Source: SAR324 cluster bacterium (GTDB lineage Bacteria; SAR324; XYD2-FULL-50-16). Taken from it: DNA of 64,000 nucleotides. Made by a program: the position numbers and the translations under genes. The notes beneath the pieces were generated by a model, which saw only the letters and a list, made by a program, of their open reading frames with translations, made no database searches and had not been told where the DNA came from. Where the stretch lies: the NCBI GenBank assembly GCA_028282885.1, contig JANQGX010000032.1:22439-86438 (forward strand), written 5' to 3'. This document shows positions 34,277-43,871 of the stretch, piece after piece (within the stretch, counting starts at the first letter, position 1; every line of letters begins with the position of its first letter).

Positions 34277-35365
34277 CTATTTGAGGCAATGAAACGATTC
34301 CGGATATTTGGCAATGTCATCCAGAAAATAGTCTGGCGTGTATCGTAAGAAAGAGGTTTTTTTGTAGGTTTTGTAGACCAGATCCTTGTTCGTTTGTGTG
34401 GTGTAGTTGGTAAAGAATCTGCTGATGTCTCCCGATTTAGCAGAATTGATATCGATTGTTTTAATGGGCGATGTGCAGTCCAATTGAAACGCTTTCATGC
34501 GGACTGTTCTTTTGGTGGGTTGCCGCAGAGTTTTAAACAAAACACGAAAGTTGGTTATATCATAAACAATACTCCATTGCGTTCGACCGGGTGCATGCAC
34601 GGCCTGAAGAACCTCAAAACCGTAGTCGACAACATCTCCTTTTTGAGGTTCATATGCCTCAATCATTTCCACGGCCTTGGCAAATCGGCTCATGGAGTTG
34701 GCAGTCCACGTCCGGTTCCCTGGGGACATTATGCTTGTTTTATCCTTCAGATATTGCAGTGATGATGAATATGTGCTGTTGGCCAGTGCGGCATAGGGCA
34801 GGTTTATGCCGGTATGAACCACCATTTTCCCATCCAGAAACTCGATCGTAGCGGCCTCACCGGAGATATCGCAAACCAGGTAGTGCAGGGGTGCGGAGAT
34901 ATCGGGATCGATTCGGATCTTCTTATCACTTTCAATAACTTCCCGGACATTGGCAGAATTATCAAGTTGATATTGAATCCAGCCCAGGGACCCGACCCGG
35001 GTTCTGGAATCAGGCCTGGGATAGCGGGCACCATCCAACCACATTTGAGCTACCACCAAACCTGCTTCATTAAGACCATCCGTTGGGGCATCCAAACCAT
35101 ATTGCACGAAGGAAATACTCCCAAATCTGGAAACCCACTTCGAGTTGGCCTTTGGATAGGATGACAGGAGATTTTTCTCCACATTTCTTTTGTTGATGAC
35201 CACCAGACCGTCTCCGATATCCCAGTCAAAATTCCTGCCAAAGACAATCCGGTCTTGAGTTCTCAGGCAGAAGGTTGTGCAAGCCCAAACTTCAGCCGAA
35301 ACAAAAACAGGTATAATAACAAAGAGAAAAGCGAACTTTTTATGCACTATTGTTAAGGCTGGCAT
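34277..35365 (-). CDS. choloylglycine hydrolase/penicillin V acylase-family Ntn hydrolase, exported
   Basis: A 362-residue protein. The signal peptide (KKFAFLFVIIPVFVSAEVWA) ends just before CTTFCL, so the Cys of ACTTF becomes the N-terminal nucleophile typical of the linear-amide C-N hydrolase family. FGRNFDWD and LVVINKRN supply conserved Arg and Asp, and LNEAGLVVAQMWL is a family core. Bile-salt hydrolases, penicillin V acylases and acyl-homoserine-lactone acylases all belong here, so the substrate is open. The ATG at 35365 has AGGA 8 bases upstream; frames up to 35428 are less likely. Confidence 0.85.
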   Translation of the reverse strand: MPALTIVHKKFAFLFVIIPVFVSAEVWACTTFCLRTQDRIVFGRNFDWDIGDGLVVINKRNVEKNLLSSYPKANSKWVSRFGSISFVQYGLDAPTDGLNEAGLVVAQMWLDGARYPRPDSRTRVGSLGWIQYQLDNSANVREVIESDKKIRIDPDISAPLHYLVCDISGEAATIEFLDGKMVVHTGINLPYAALANSTYSSSLQYLKDKTSIMSPGNRTWTANSMSRFAKAVEMIEAYEPQKGDVVDYGFEVLQAVHAPGRTQWSIVYDITNFRVLFKTLRQPTKRTVRMKAFQLDCTSPIKTIDINSAKSGDISRFFTNYTTQTNKDLVYKTYKKTSFLRYTPDYFLDDIAKYPESFHCLK

Positions 35366-35668
35366 CGATATTCCTGTCAGGATCTGTGTGCAGATATCCA
35401 AATAAATCTTCATTGGCAAAATCGCCATTTCATTCGGGTGTTTTGGTTTCTCTTGGAAAACCGATTAAAGAGGGGAACCTGTAACAATTCATGGCACAAA
35501 GCAAGCCGTAGTGGCAATGTTTAACTTGATATAATTGACTTACACATCGGGATTGATAAATCGGTTTTACAGAGTACCTGCGGTTTCAACCTTTGGTTCA
35601 GTTTCCGTTTTATCTTCACCCGGTTGCAGTACCAGGCGATTTCTCTTTCAATATGATGAAACCGTTGG

Positions 35669-35696
35669 TTGACTTTAAACATGTGTTATCTATAAT
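35669..35696 (+). promoter_or_regulatory. sigma70-type promoter for the GntR gene
   Basis: TTGACT, 16 bases, then TATAAT (35691-35696). Transcription would begin near 35703, too close to an ATG at 35710, which favours the ATG at 35746 as the GntR start. Confidence 0.65.
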
Positions 35697-35745
35697 TTAA
35701 GCATACTGCATGATCTGCTCGGGCAACCCCTATTCTTCAGTTGTA

Positions 35746-36408
35746 ATGGATAAACAAGATATAGCCAGAATCACTCAATCAGCCACCGACGCCTGTACGG
35801 AATATCTACGAAGTGCTTTGATGGACGGTCAATATGCAGAAGGCGAATCGATTATCATCGACCGTTTAGCCAGTCAATTGGGCGTCAGTCAAACACCCAT
35901 TCGCGAAGCTGTCAGACGATTGGAAGCCGAAGGGTTTCTGACCTTTATTCCCAAAAAAGGCGCTATTGTACGGCCAATCGATCAAAATGAATTTGAAGAG
36001 TTGGTTGAAATACGAAAAGCTTTGGAGCCGGTTGTTTTACGCAAGTCAATTGAAAAAGCCAGTCAAGCCGAGACAAAAGCAGCGAAAAGGGAACTCAAGC
36101 GCTGGAAAAAACAGGTAGATCCGACTGCGATCCTTGGTTCACAATGGCGGTTCTATTCAGCCATCTACACACCAGCCAAGCAACCTCGCCTGCTTGAATT
36201 AATTGCTGCAAACTGGAAACACATTCACCGCTATCATCGTGTCACCTGGATCCCTTCTAACGATGCGCGAAATAAAGATATCGCTCTAATGAGTGATCTG
36301 TTTGACAAATATGAAAGTAAGGAAATTACCGCAGCCGTTGAGGCGTTGCTTGACGTTATTTCCTGGGGTGCCAGTATCGTCAGACGGTCTCTGGAAAAAA
36401 ATAGATAA
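35746..36408 (+). CDS. GntR-family transcriptional regulator, FCD type
   Basis: A 220-residue regulator. The winged helix reads ESIIIDRLASQLGVSQTPIREAVRRLEAEGFL, a near-consensus GntR pattern. The remainder is an all-helical FCD (FadR C-terminal) effector domain, which usually binds a carboxylate or metal-bound metabolite. It meets the deaminase gene end to end and most likely controls the convergent purine-type cluster at 36.4-40.6 kb. The start was chosen from the promoter position. Confidence 0.87.
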   Translation: MDKQDIARITQSATDACTEYLRSALMDGQYAEGESIIIDRLASQLGVSQTPIREAVRRLEAEGFLTFIPKKGAIVRPIDQNEFEELVEIRKALEPVVLRKSIEKASQAETKAAKRELKRWKKQVDPTAILGSQWRFYSAIYTPAKQPRLLELIAANWKHIHRYHRVTWIPSNDARNKDIALMSDLFDKYESKEITAAVEALLDVISWGASIVRRSLEKNR

Positions 36409-37461
36409 TTACACAACCCGCCTTTCAAATTCAGATAAGCTATCCAGATAGACTTTCTTTCGATTCTCAGGAAGCCAGGCAGATTGGAAGGCGTTTTTCA
36501 TAAATCGAAGCATTTCCTGCCGTGTAAATCCTCCTGATCGTTGTGCCACGGCCAGAGTATTGGACAGCCAACCGCTTCCGAACTGAGCGGGATCATCGCT
36601 GTTCAGTGAAACCATAACACCTGCCCGAAAAAGCGTTTTTATCATCTTCATCCGATCCGGAGGGCAGCTATTTTCAGTGGCGTAATAGGTAGGACAGGCT
36701 GTTAAACAGATGTTTTTGTTTAATACCGTATCAACCAGTGCCTCATCCTGAGCAACATTTAACCCATGGTCAATTCGATGAACGGAAAGCTGCTCGATAC
36801 ATCCCCGAATGTGGTCAAATGCATCGGGCTGGTTCACATCGCAATGCGAGGTTAAATGATAACCGGCCAGTTTGGCTTGCCTGAATACCTCAGAAAACAA
36901 GTTCGGAAACCCGGAAACCTCGGCGTTGTCCAAACCGATGCCTATGATCAAGTCACGAAAGGGTTCGGCCTGTTTTAAAATCTTTTCCGCTTCCAAGGGA
37001 GAGTGATCCCGCTGAAAGCACATGATCCATTGGGTTTCAACTTCAAACTCTTTCAATCCATCCTTTTGAGCCTGCCCTATCGCCTCAACTGCCGCTTCAA
37101 ACTCCACACCCTGCCGCATCGCTTGCTGGGGATCAAACATCACCTCGGCATAGACAATGTGTTCCTTCTGACATTGCTTCAGGAAATGCATGGTGAGATC
37201 ATAATAATCGATTGCTTTGACCAGTACTCCCCGGCTGATATCCAGACATTCAAGAAAATTCTTTAAGTTTTCCGTGGAAGAGGTTTTCTTTTCGACTTGA
37301 AAGTTTAAAACATCCTCAGGTGTTCGATAAGGAATCTCAATTCCGTTTCGTTCGGCCAGAAGGAACAGTAGCTCCGGTTCAATTGTTCCCTCCAAATGGA
37401 CATGCAATTCAGCTTTTGGTGCCGCCAGTAAAAACTCATAGTCTGATTTCTGTTCTGTCAT
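36409..37461 (-). CDS. adenosine/adenine deaminase family protein
   Basis: A 350-residue TIM-barrel deaminase. Metal and catalytic motifs are AELHVHLEGT (H20, H22), HCDVNQPD, HRIDHGLN and SLNSDDPAQFGS. The segment GIGLDNAEVSGFP resembles the adenine-deaminase type (GLDSSEVG) more than classical adenosine deaminase (GIDLAGDE), so adenine or a modified purine may be the substrate. GGA lies 6 bases before the ATG. An amidohydrolase and an NhaC-type transporter follow upstream on the same strand. Confidence 0.83.
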   Translation of the reverse strand: MTEQKSDYEFLLAAPKAELHVHLEGTIEPELLFLLAERNGIEIPYRTPEDVLNFQVEKKTSSTENLKNFLECLDISRGVLVKAIDYYDLTMHFLKQCQKEHIVYAEVMFDPQQAMRQGVEFEAAVEAIGQAQKDGLKEFEVETQWIMCFQRDHSPLEAEKILKQAEPFRDLIIGIGLDNAEVSGFPNLFSEVFRQAKLAGYHLTSHCDVNQPDAFDHIRGCIEQLSVHRIDHGLNVAQDEALVDTVLNKNICLTACPTYYATENSCPPDRMKMIKTLFRAGVMVSLNSDDPAQFGSGWLSNTLAVAQRSGGFTRQEMLRFMKNAFQSAWLPENRKKVYLDSLSEFERRVV

Positions 37462-37623
37462 GATTTTCCAATAATATTATATTCAAATACCGATTACGGT
37501 TATCATCGAGTCAGTCATTCACTGACACATTGGGGCAATCGACAGTCACCTGGTTTCTGACAATCGTGTCGGATTAGTCCCATAAAACTAAGTCATCCAT
37601 ATTTCTAATAAGCAGCGATGTAT

Positions 37624-39045
37624 TCAAACCTTAGCAAACTCTTCATGCTCCAGATCAACCATCGGTTTGCCCTTCCTTTTCTTTCTTCTAATCTGATACC
37701 ACGCCTGAAACTCTGCAAATCGTTCCCTGACTCGTGCGGTGATGGCCTCTTCATCAAAAATCGTAAATTCGTGATCACGCCTGAGGATCAACCCATCCAC
37801 CATAACATCTGCCACAAAGGCCCCTTGCTGACCATTGGACAAGAATCGAAACAGCGTTTCTTTTCTGGCAACTTCGAGGCCGGTATTGTTCACAAGATCA
37901 ATCGCAATGATGTCCGCCCGCTTTCCGACTTCCAAGGTTCCAACCAGGTTATCCAACCATAAAGCCTTCGCCCCGGAACCTGTAGCCATTTCAAGTGGCA
38001 TCCAGGGATCAACAGTGACCTTTTCCCTTGGCATTACATTATGTAAGTACTGGGCCAGCATCATTTGCCCAAACATATCTCGCGGTGCTCCGTCAGTTCC
38101 CAAGCCGACAGTCATCCCAGCCTCAAGACAATATGGGATATAGGCCACGCTTCGATTCCACGCTCCGGCATTGCACTCGGGATTATGAATAACAACGCAC
38201 CCTCTTTCGGCAATTTTTTCAATTTCCTTCTCATTGAAATTTGAGGCATGGAAGAAAACAGAACGGGATGTCAGCAATCCGATATCATCCAGGTATTGCA
38301 AAGCTCCCCCTCTATCCGCCCAGAGCGCGTTTGCGCGTTTTGCCTCATCCGGTGCCTCAAATAGATGTGTTGCATATTGAACATCATACCGATGAGCCAA
38401 CTCCATCCCTTTCACCAGGAGATTACGGGTACAGTTCCAGGGCCAGCTTGGGTGTACGGCTACCGTCAAAAGACCTTCAAGGGCATGATGGTAATTTTTG
38501 ATCGCCTCCTCGGTTTGTGACAAATAGCCGTCTTCATCCAGATTGTCCGAAAGACGAACACTCGTCACCATTAACGGGTGCATCACAATACGCATGCGGG
38601 AAAGCTCCGCAGCGCGAAAAGTAGCATCAGGAAACGGGGCAGCATTGGCTGTTGTGGTAACTCCATGTTTCAGACTGTGCATCAGGCTCCAAAGATTGAG
38701 ATCATAACTATTCTCGTCAGTCAGCCAAAGATAAGCAGGCCAAACCTGGTTTAGCATCTCATCTTCGATACCACCGCCAATCTCACTTGGAACGGCATGG
38801 GGAAGGTGATGGTGAAAGGTGGTCAGATGATTATGGCTATCAATCAATCCAGGCAATACAACTTTCTCACTGCAGTCGATAATCTCTACTTCAGGATCGA
38901 TCTGAAACTTTCTATTTAACTCTTCCGATGAGCCAATTTCCTTGATCGTTTTTCCATCCACAAATACAGCCCCATTTTCAATAATGCTTTCGGGATGAGC
39001 TTTGGGCACCAGATATTTACAATTATTGAAAAGGAATTTGCTCAT
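37624..39045 (-). CDS. amidohydrolase, heterocycle deaminase-like (ATZ/TRZ group)
   Basis: A 473-residue metal-dependent hydrolase. VVLPGLIDSHNHL carries the HxH metal pair; YATHLFEAPDE, FFHASNF, VVIHNPECNAGAWN and VGLGTDGAPRDMFGQM carry the later His and Asp ligands. These features match chlorohydrolase, guanine-deaminase, SAH-deaminase and SsnA-like enzymes, which remove amino groups from purines and related rings. AGGAG precedes the ATG. It sits between the adenosine-deaminase-like gene and the NhaC-type antiporter, supporting joint breakdown of an imported purine or analogue. Confidence 0.83.
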   Translation of the reverse strand: MSKFLFNNCKYLVPKAHPESIIENGAVFVDGKTIKEIGSSEELNRKFQIDPEVEIIDCSEKVVLPGLIDSHNHLTTFHHHLPHAVPSEIGGGIEDEMLNQVWPAYLWLTDENSYDLNLWSLMHSLKHGVTTTANAAPFPDATFRAAELSRMRIVMHPLMVTSVRLSDNLDEDGYLSQTEEAIKNYHHALEGLLTVAVHPSWPWNCTRNLLVKGMELAHRYDVQYATHLFEAPDEAKRANALWADRGGALQYLDDIGLLTSRSVFFHASNFNEKEIEKIAERGCVVIHNPECNAGAWNRSVAYIPYCLEAGMTVGLGTDGAPRDMFGQMMLAQYLHNVMPREKVTVDPWMPLEMATGSGAKALWLDNLVGTLEVGKRADIIAIDLVNNTGLEVARKETLFRFLSNGQQGAFVADVMVDGLILRRDHEFTIFDEEAITARVRERFAEFQAWYQIRRKKRKGKPMVDLEHEEFAKV

Positions 39046-39176
39046 GCATCGCTCCTGTTGTACATCTGCCTGCTTACTGACCTGAAGGAGTTGGAGATAC
39101 CATTTAACCTCCAGCCCGATAGACGAAAGTAAGTACCGGATGTTGGGTTAAGTCTGATGCAAACTGATCACGAATA

Positions 39177-40625
39177 TCATGAAGCCGAGACCAGCTTTCC
39201 ATCCTGTGCTATCATGCGACCCTCCTTAATCCATTCCTCTTTTTCTTCATCTGTCGCAACCGGAAGGAACTTTTTGGAATATCCCCAAATAGCATCAAAA
39301 ATAAGCGGAATCCAGCAGGCAAAAGCAAAAAAAGCGTAATCGAGAACAGGAACGCCCAGCATGGAGGTAATGTACACACCGGCTGCTCCCCACGGCACCA
39401 GAGCGCCCATCATTGTGCCACTGTTTTCCAGAATTCGTGAAACATTGGCCGCAGAGTATCCCAATCCCCTGAATATCGGACCAAACACGCGGGCCGTAAT
39501 CGAATACCCAATGTAAAGATCTGCAGTATAAATCGACACCAACATGGTTGAGGAGGCTGATACCACTGCACTGCCAGTTCCCCGCACCAGGGATACCAGG
39601 TTTTCAACCAAAACTTCGATGCATCTCAAAAGTTGCATTAAACCGCTAAATGCGACAGCGATGAACATCAGAGCAGCGATCCAGAGCATGGAGTTTAATC
39701 CACCTTTTGATAGCAAGGTATCTACAATTTTAACCCCGGTATCGCTTCGATATCCATACATAATGGTTCCCTGAATGGCCCCGAGAGAAGACCCTTGTAA
39801 AATCACAGCCAGAAGTATCGCGGAAAATATACCTGCAAACAAGGTCGGTATGGGAGGAAATCGCTTAACTGCAAGCACAATCACGAGGATGGGAGGAATT
39901 AGCAGGACAGGTCCCAGATAGAATGCTTTTTCCAGTGCGACAATGATCTCTCCGGCGTCAGAACCCGTTATTTGCTGTCCGCCGTACCCCAATCCCAATA
40001 TCCAATAGAGTATCAAAGCGATCAGCATTGAAGGTAAGGTGCTGGGCATTAACTGGACGATATGTTTATAAAGGTTAACCCCCATAATCCCTGAGCAGAA
40101 ATTTGTTGTATCCGAAAGAGGTGATACTTTATCTCCGAAAAAAGATCCGGAGACAACCGCCGCTGCAGTCAAGTAAGGCGGGATTCCCAAACCGGCACCG
40201 ATTCCCATAAATGCCAAACCGATCGTGCCTAAAGTGCCCCAGCTTGTACCCGTTGCCAAGGAGATTAAGGCACAAACCAACAGAGTGGAAGGCAGGAACA
40301 AACTGGGGCTGATTACCTCAAGTCCGTAAACAATCAAGAGTGGTACGGTGCCGCAAATCACCCAGGAGCCAACCAACATGCCAATGGCCATCAAAATACC
40401 CAGAACCGGCATCGTATCCATGGCACCCTTAACCATGGCATCCAACATCTCTTTCCAGCGATAACCCCTGAACCAGCCAATAATGGCAGTGATGGTTATC
40501 GCAAAAATGATAGCGATATGTGGCGCACCGCCCTTTATGATCACAAGATAAATAAGAGAAACAATCACAACAAACAGGGGAAGCACCGCCATAAACAAAC
40601 CCGGCTTTATCTGTTTTTCACTCAC
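39177..40625 (-). CDS. NhaC-family Na+/H+ antiporter-type transporter
   Basis: A 482-residue membrane protein with about twelve helices. ATGTSWGTLGTIGLAFMGIG and SGSFFGDKVSPLSDTTN are NhaC signature blocks. The start is GTG with GGAGGA 5 bases upstream. Although named for sodium-proton exchange, members in catabolic clusters often import organic substrates by exchange. Here, next to two deaminase genes and a GntR regulator, nucleobase or nucleoside transport is a reasonable inference. Confidence 0.87.
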   Translation of the reverse strand: MSEKQIKPGLFMAVLPLFVVIVSLIYLVIIKGGAPHIAIIFAITITAIIGWFRGYRWKEMLDAMVKGAMDTMPVLGILMAIGMLVGSWVICGTVPLLIVYGLEVISPSLFLPSTLLVCALISLATGTSWGTLGTIGLAFMGIGAGLGIPPYLTAAAVVSGSFFGDKVSPLSDTTNFCSGIMGVNLYKHIVQLMPSTLPSMLIALILYWILGLGYGGQQITGSDAGEIIVALEKAFYLGPVLLIPPILVIVLAVKRFPPIPTLFAGIFSAILLAVILQGSSLGAIQGTIMYGYRSDTGVKIVDTLLSKGGLNSMLWIAALMFIAVAFSGLMQLLRCIEVLVENLVSLVRGTGSAVVSASSTMLVSIYTADLYIGYSITARVFGPIFRGLGYSAANVSRILENSGTMMGALVPWGAAGVYITSMLGVPVLDYAFFAFACWIPLIFDAIWGYSKKFLPVATDEEKEEWIKEGRMIAQDGKLVSAS

Positions 40626-41329
40626 GTTTTCCTCCTTCTGGTGAAAGACACCAATTTGTTTGGGTTAATAATCCTTGTATTTCATTCTCCCGACAAGGTG
40701 AAGCCCTTTGAGACTTCGTGCTTAAAAAAACTCCAATACCTGTTTTTCAATTTCCTATATCACATATCATATAGGATTGTAAACCTGTCTTAAACATACC
40801 TCACTAAAACAATATAATTTAATAATTTCAGATTAATACTTTATGACGAATCCAATTATTTGATGAGCAGACGGACAGAAATTTATGGATTTTATGACTA
40901 AAACCGAAACTATTGCACCATGAGAAAACCGATCCTGTTCAGTAAAAAACAGCATGTCTAAAGATCTCTCATTGAAATGGATAACCCCCAAGGTAAACGA
41001 ATGAAAAAACAGGAATTTGGAATACTAAACTTCGATTTTAGCCTTTTTTCTTCCGGATTGATCCGGCTTGCTCCCTGGCAATCCACATTACCCAAAAGAT
41101 TCATGGCGTCCTGAACAGAGTTTATCATGAGTTTTGAGGAAACAGGTTTTGCAATCTTTATCGATCCATTGTTTAGAATTTCCAGTTCCGTTTCGGTTTT
41201 GTTGGTTGTTTGAGGAATATACTACAGAATCATATAAACATCGGGGTAGCAAGGAGATGAATGATCTGGGTGTCAGCCTGTCAATGATTGATTGACCAAG
41301 GCCGATCAATAGACCTTGTGTCCTCTTCC
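40626..41329. other. long intergenic region without a supported gene
   Basis: About 700 bases, strongly AT-rich around 40750-40870. It should contain the promoter of the NhaC operon. Short frames on both strands (for example 41088-41309) have no ribosome site and no protein-like pattern. No tRNA or terminator could be recognised. Confidence 0.5.
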
Positions 41330-42436
41330 TTAACCGTTGTGAATGGACTTGAGATCGCGTTTGCTGAAGAGGAGGAAGCCCAGAATGACGATATATCCTA
41401 AAAGGGCCAGCAAAGCAAAAACGGGATGGCCCTTTCCCATTGGGGCGAAGATCAGAACCGTTATCCAGTGAAGGCCAATGATGGGTAGAGAGTGGAGCCT
41501 TACCGGGAAATCATTGTACCGACAAATCACTGCGAGCCCGCACAGGTTCCAGCCATATAGTGAAGCGAAAGAGTGGAGGGTCAACAGCCATTTATATTTT
41601 TCCGGCGAGTAGTCATAGGAGAAATGCAACAAAATGTAAATGATTCCGGAAATCGCTGTGACGACCAGAAATCCCATTCCGGAAACCAGGAAGTGTTTCT
41701 GTTGGATGTTCCTTCCCAGTTTGTAAAAGAGATGAAAGATAGCCATCACTGCTATGAACAGGATGGTAGTGACCACCACCTGGGGGGAGAGCTTCTCGAA
41801 GATGATAAAGACAAAAAAGATGACGACCCCCAGGTTCACCAACCAGAAACCTGCTTCTTTGGTGGCAGATTCGCTCGGTTTCGAGCTGTCTGCCATAAAA
41901 GAGAAGATCAGTGAAAAGGTAATCAGCGAAAGCGGAAAGGAGAATCCGAGAAAAAAGGTATCGAGTTGAAGTTTGGGCATGTAAATCAGCTTCAGGTACT
42001 CGTTGTTGAGGATCACCATGCTTGAAATGATCAAACCAAGGGAGAGACAGAGCAGCGAAGCCTGGTGAAATTTCCGGTAGACCGGCTCCTGTTTGCTAAA
42101 AAAACCGAAGGGAAAAAACGAAAACTTCTCGATCCGCACAGACTCCACAATCAATGCCAGTATGATGGAAAGGAGCATGGCCGGGATATAGATCTTCAAA
42201 AAGGCAAAGGTGGCATAGGTCAGTGAGAGAAACAGGAAGGTCCAGACCCGCCTAGCGATTTCCCTGCGTTTAAGAGTATAGAAAAGAACAAGGGTACCTC
42301 CCCCGCAGAGATTGAAGAGAAACACGTGCAGTCGTTCAAAATTAAAGGGACTGTCCGGAATAACCAGGTGAAAAAAGCCGAAGACCAGCGCAACTACAGC
42401 CAACAGGCCGTAAATGACCTTCAGATTGGTGTTCAT
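41330..42436 (-). CDS. polytopic membrane protein of unknown function
   Basis: A 368-residue protein with about ten hydrophobic helices and a basic C-terminal end (SKRDLKSIHNG). Several helices contain single histidines (LVIPDS..., LHFSYDY, LTLHSFASLYGWNL), and the overall look recalls NnrS-like or heme-protein-like membrane families, but I cannot assign it. The ATG at 42436 gives a normal membrane N-terminus; the frame extends to 42478, overlapping the end of the upstream gene. It is probably cotranscribed with the TIGR01777 fusion gene. Confidence 0.75.
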   Translation of the reverse strand: MNTNLKVIYGLLAVVALVFGFFHLVIPDSPFNFERLHVFLFNLCGGGTLVLFYTLKRREIARRVWTFLFLSLTYATFAFLKIYIPAMLLSIILALIVESVRIEKFSFFPFGFFSKQEPVYRKFHQASLLCLSLGLIISSMVILNNEYLKLIYMPKLQLDTFFLGFSFPLSLITFSLIFSFMADSSKPSESATKEAGFWLVNLGVVIFFVFIIFEKLSPQVVVTTILFIAVMAIFHLFYKLGRNIQQKHFLVSGMGFLVVTAISGIIYILLHFSYDYSPEKYKWLLTLHSFASLYGWNLCGLAVICRYNDFPVRLHSLPIIGLHWITVLIFAPMGKGHPVFALLALLGYIVILGFLLFSKRDLKSIHNG

Positions 42437-42461
42437 GATGAAATCTTTTTCCGGTAGATAA

Positions 42462-43865
42462 CTATTTGCCAAGTACATGTCTCAATGCCTCTTCTAGATT
42501 CGGGTGTCTGAATTGAAAACCGCTGTCAAGAAGTTGTCCGGGTTTGGCCCGGGTGCTGGATAAGAGCCCTTCCTCGCCCATCTGACCGAACATCAGTTTG
42601 ATAACGGATTCTGCCAATGGCAGGACTGCCGGGCGGGAAAGGATTGAAGCTATGGTTTTGGAAAAATCGAAAAATGTAAGAGGGTTGGGGCTGACCAGAT
42701 TAACAGGTCCGCAAATCTCTTCAGCCATCATTGCCCAGTAGAACGCCGCCAAGGTGTCGTCGATCCCGACCCAGCTTATATACTGATCGCCTGAGCCAAT
42801 GCGGCCTCCCAACCCCAGGCGATAAGGAAGGTGCAATTTCTTGAGAGCGCCTCCTTCCGGTGTGATAACCACACCAATCCTCATCAGGACGGTTCGAATT
42901 CCATTATCTTCGGCCTCACGTGCTGCCTCTTCCCACCGGCTGCAGACAGAAGCCATAAAATTCTTACCCGAGGGTGAGGCTTCGGTCAATATCTCATCTC
43001 CTCCATCCCCGTAGTAGCCGGTTGCCGAGGAGGAGATGAAGACAGCAGGTTTGGGATCGAGCTTTGATATTGTATTTGCCAATAACCGGGTGCTTATTAT
43101 CCGGCTGTCCAGGATCTTTTTCATTTTACCAGCAGTCCACCTGCCGTTACTGACATTTTCGCCCGAAAGATGAATGACCGCATCCATCCCGGATACTTTT
43201 CCGGAATCCAGATCCCCTTTGGCCGGATTCCAGTAAATCTCGTTTTCCGCCTCGGGTTGTCTGCGCACCAGGGTAAAGACAGTATGACCGCCGGTCTTGA
43301 GAAAGGAAATGAGTTTTTGACCCAACAGACCGCTTGCCCCGGAGATCAGTATATGCTTCCTGGGCTGGTTCCGGAACTGACCGTGAAGCTCCAGATCTGT
43401 CCCCGTGGTTTTGTGTCTGTAGGAAAAGATTCTCTTGAGTTTTCTCCGGATAAAGGGATCGGCAATCGCTTTGCTGAAAGTCGACAAATATGGTTTGTAT
43501 TCGATTGTATCTTCCAGGGTGCTCCGATTCTCTCCAACGGGTTCAAAGCGATGGGTATGAATCCAACTCGCCAGGGGTCCCCGGGTTTGTTGATCCCGGA
43601 ATAACCTGTTTTTTTCGAAATCGGTGTGAACAGCATGCCAGCGGTACCGGACAGGTCCTTCCTTCATTCCCAAAATTACCCTCGCACCACGTTCGATTCC
43701 TCCTGATTTGTGGATAACCCTCAGGGGATCCCAGGGAGGGCTCAGTCTTTCTATGGCACCGTCCCTTTCATGCCAGGCGAAGAGTTCCTCTACCGGCAGG
43801 TTGAAAGTGCTCTTTTTCGAGAAAATCCCGACTCCGGATTTTATTTGTCTCCTATCCCGGCTCAT
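42462..43865 (-). CDS. SRPBCC/cyclase domain fused to TIGR01777 (YfcH-like) SDR epimerase
   Basis: A 467-residue fusion. Residues about 15-165 form a SRPBCC ligand-binding cup (TFNLPVEELFAWHERDGAIERLSPPW). Residues about 170-467 are a TIGR01777 SDR: HILISGASGLLGQKLISFL, AVIHLSGENVSNGRW, STRLLANTI, SSSATGYYGDGGDEILTE. The C-terminal block ends GQLLDSGFQFRHPNLEEALRHVL. This fusion is known in the family; its reaction is not. It lies 6 bases downstream of the rubredoxin-FMN gene and overlaps the membrane-protein gene, forming a likely three-gene operon. Confidence 0.87.
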   Translation of the reverse strand: MSRDRRQIKSGVGIFSKKSTFNLPVEELFAWHERDGAIERLSPPWDPLRVIHKSGGIERGARVILGMKEGPVRYRWHAVHTDFEKNRLFRDQQTRGPLASWIHTHRFEPVGENRSTLEDTIEYKPYLSTFSKAIADPFIRRKLKRIFSYRHKTTGTDLELHGQFRNQPRKHILISGASGLLGQKLISFLKTGGHTVFTLVRRQPEAENEIYWNPAKGDLDSGKVSGMDAVIHLSGENVSNGRWTAGKMKKILDSRIISTRLLANTISKLDPKPAVFISSSATGYYGDGGDEILTEASPSGKNFMASVCSRWEEAAREAEDNGIRTVLMRIGVVITPEGGALKKLHLPYRLGLGGRIGSGDQYISWVGIDDTLAAFYWAMMAEEICGPVNLVSPNPLTFFDFSKTIASILSRPAVLPLAESVIKLMFGQMGEEGLLSSTRAKPGQLLDSGFQFRHPNLEEALRHVLGK

Positions 43866-43871
43866 GGCGGC

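Noticed and set aside
41088..41309. 73-residue minus-strand frame upstream of the membrane-protein operon region
   Set aside because: No ribosome site, no protein-like hydrophobic or helical pattern, low-complexity composition.
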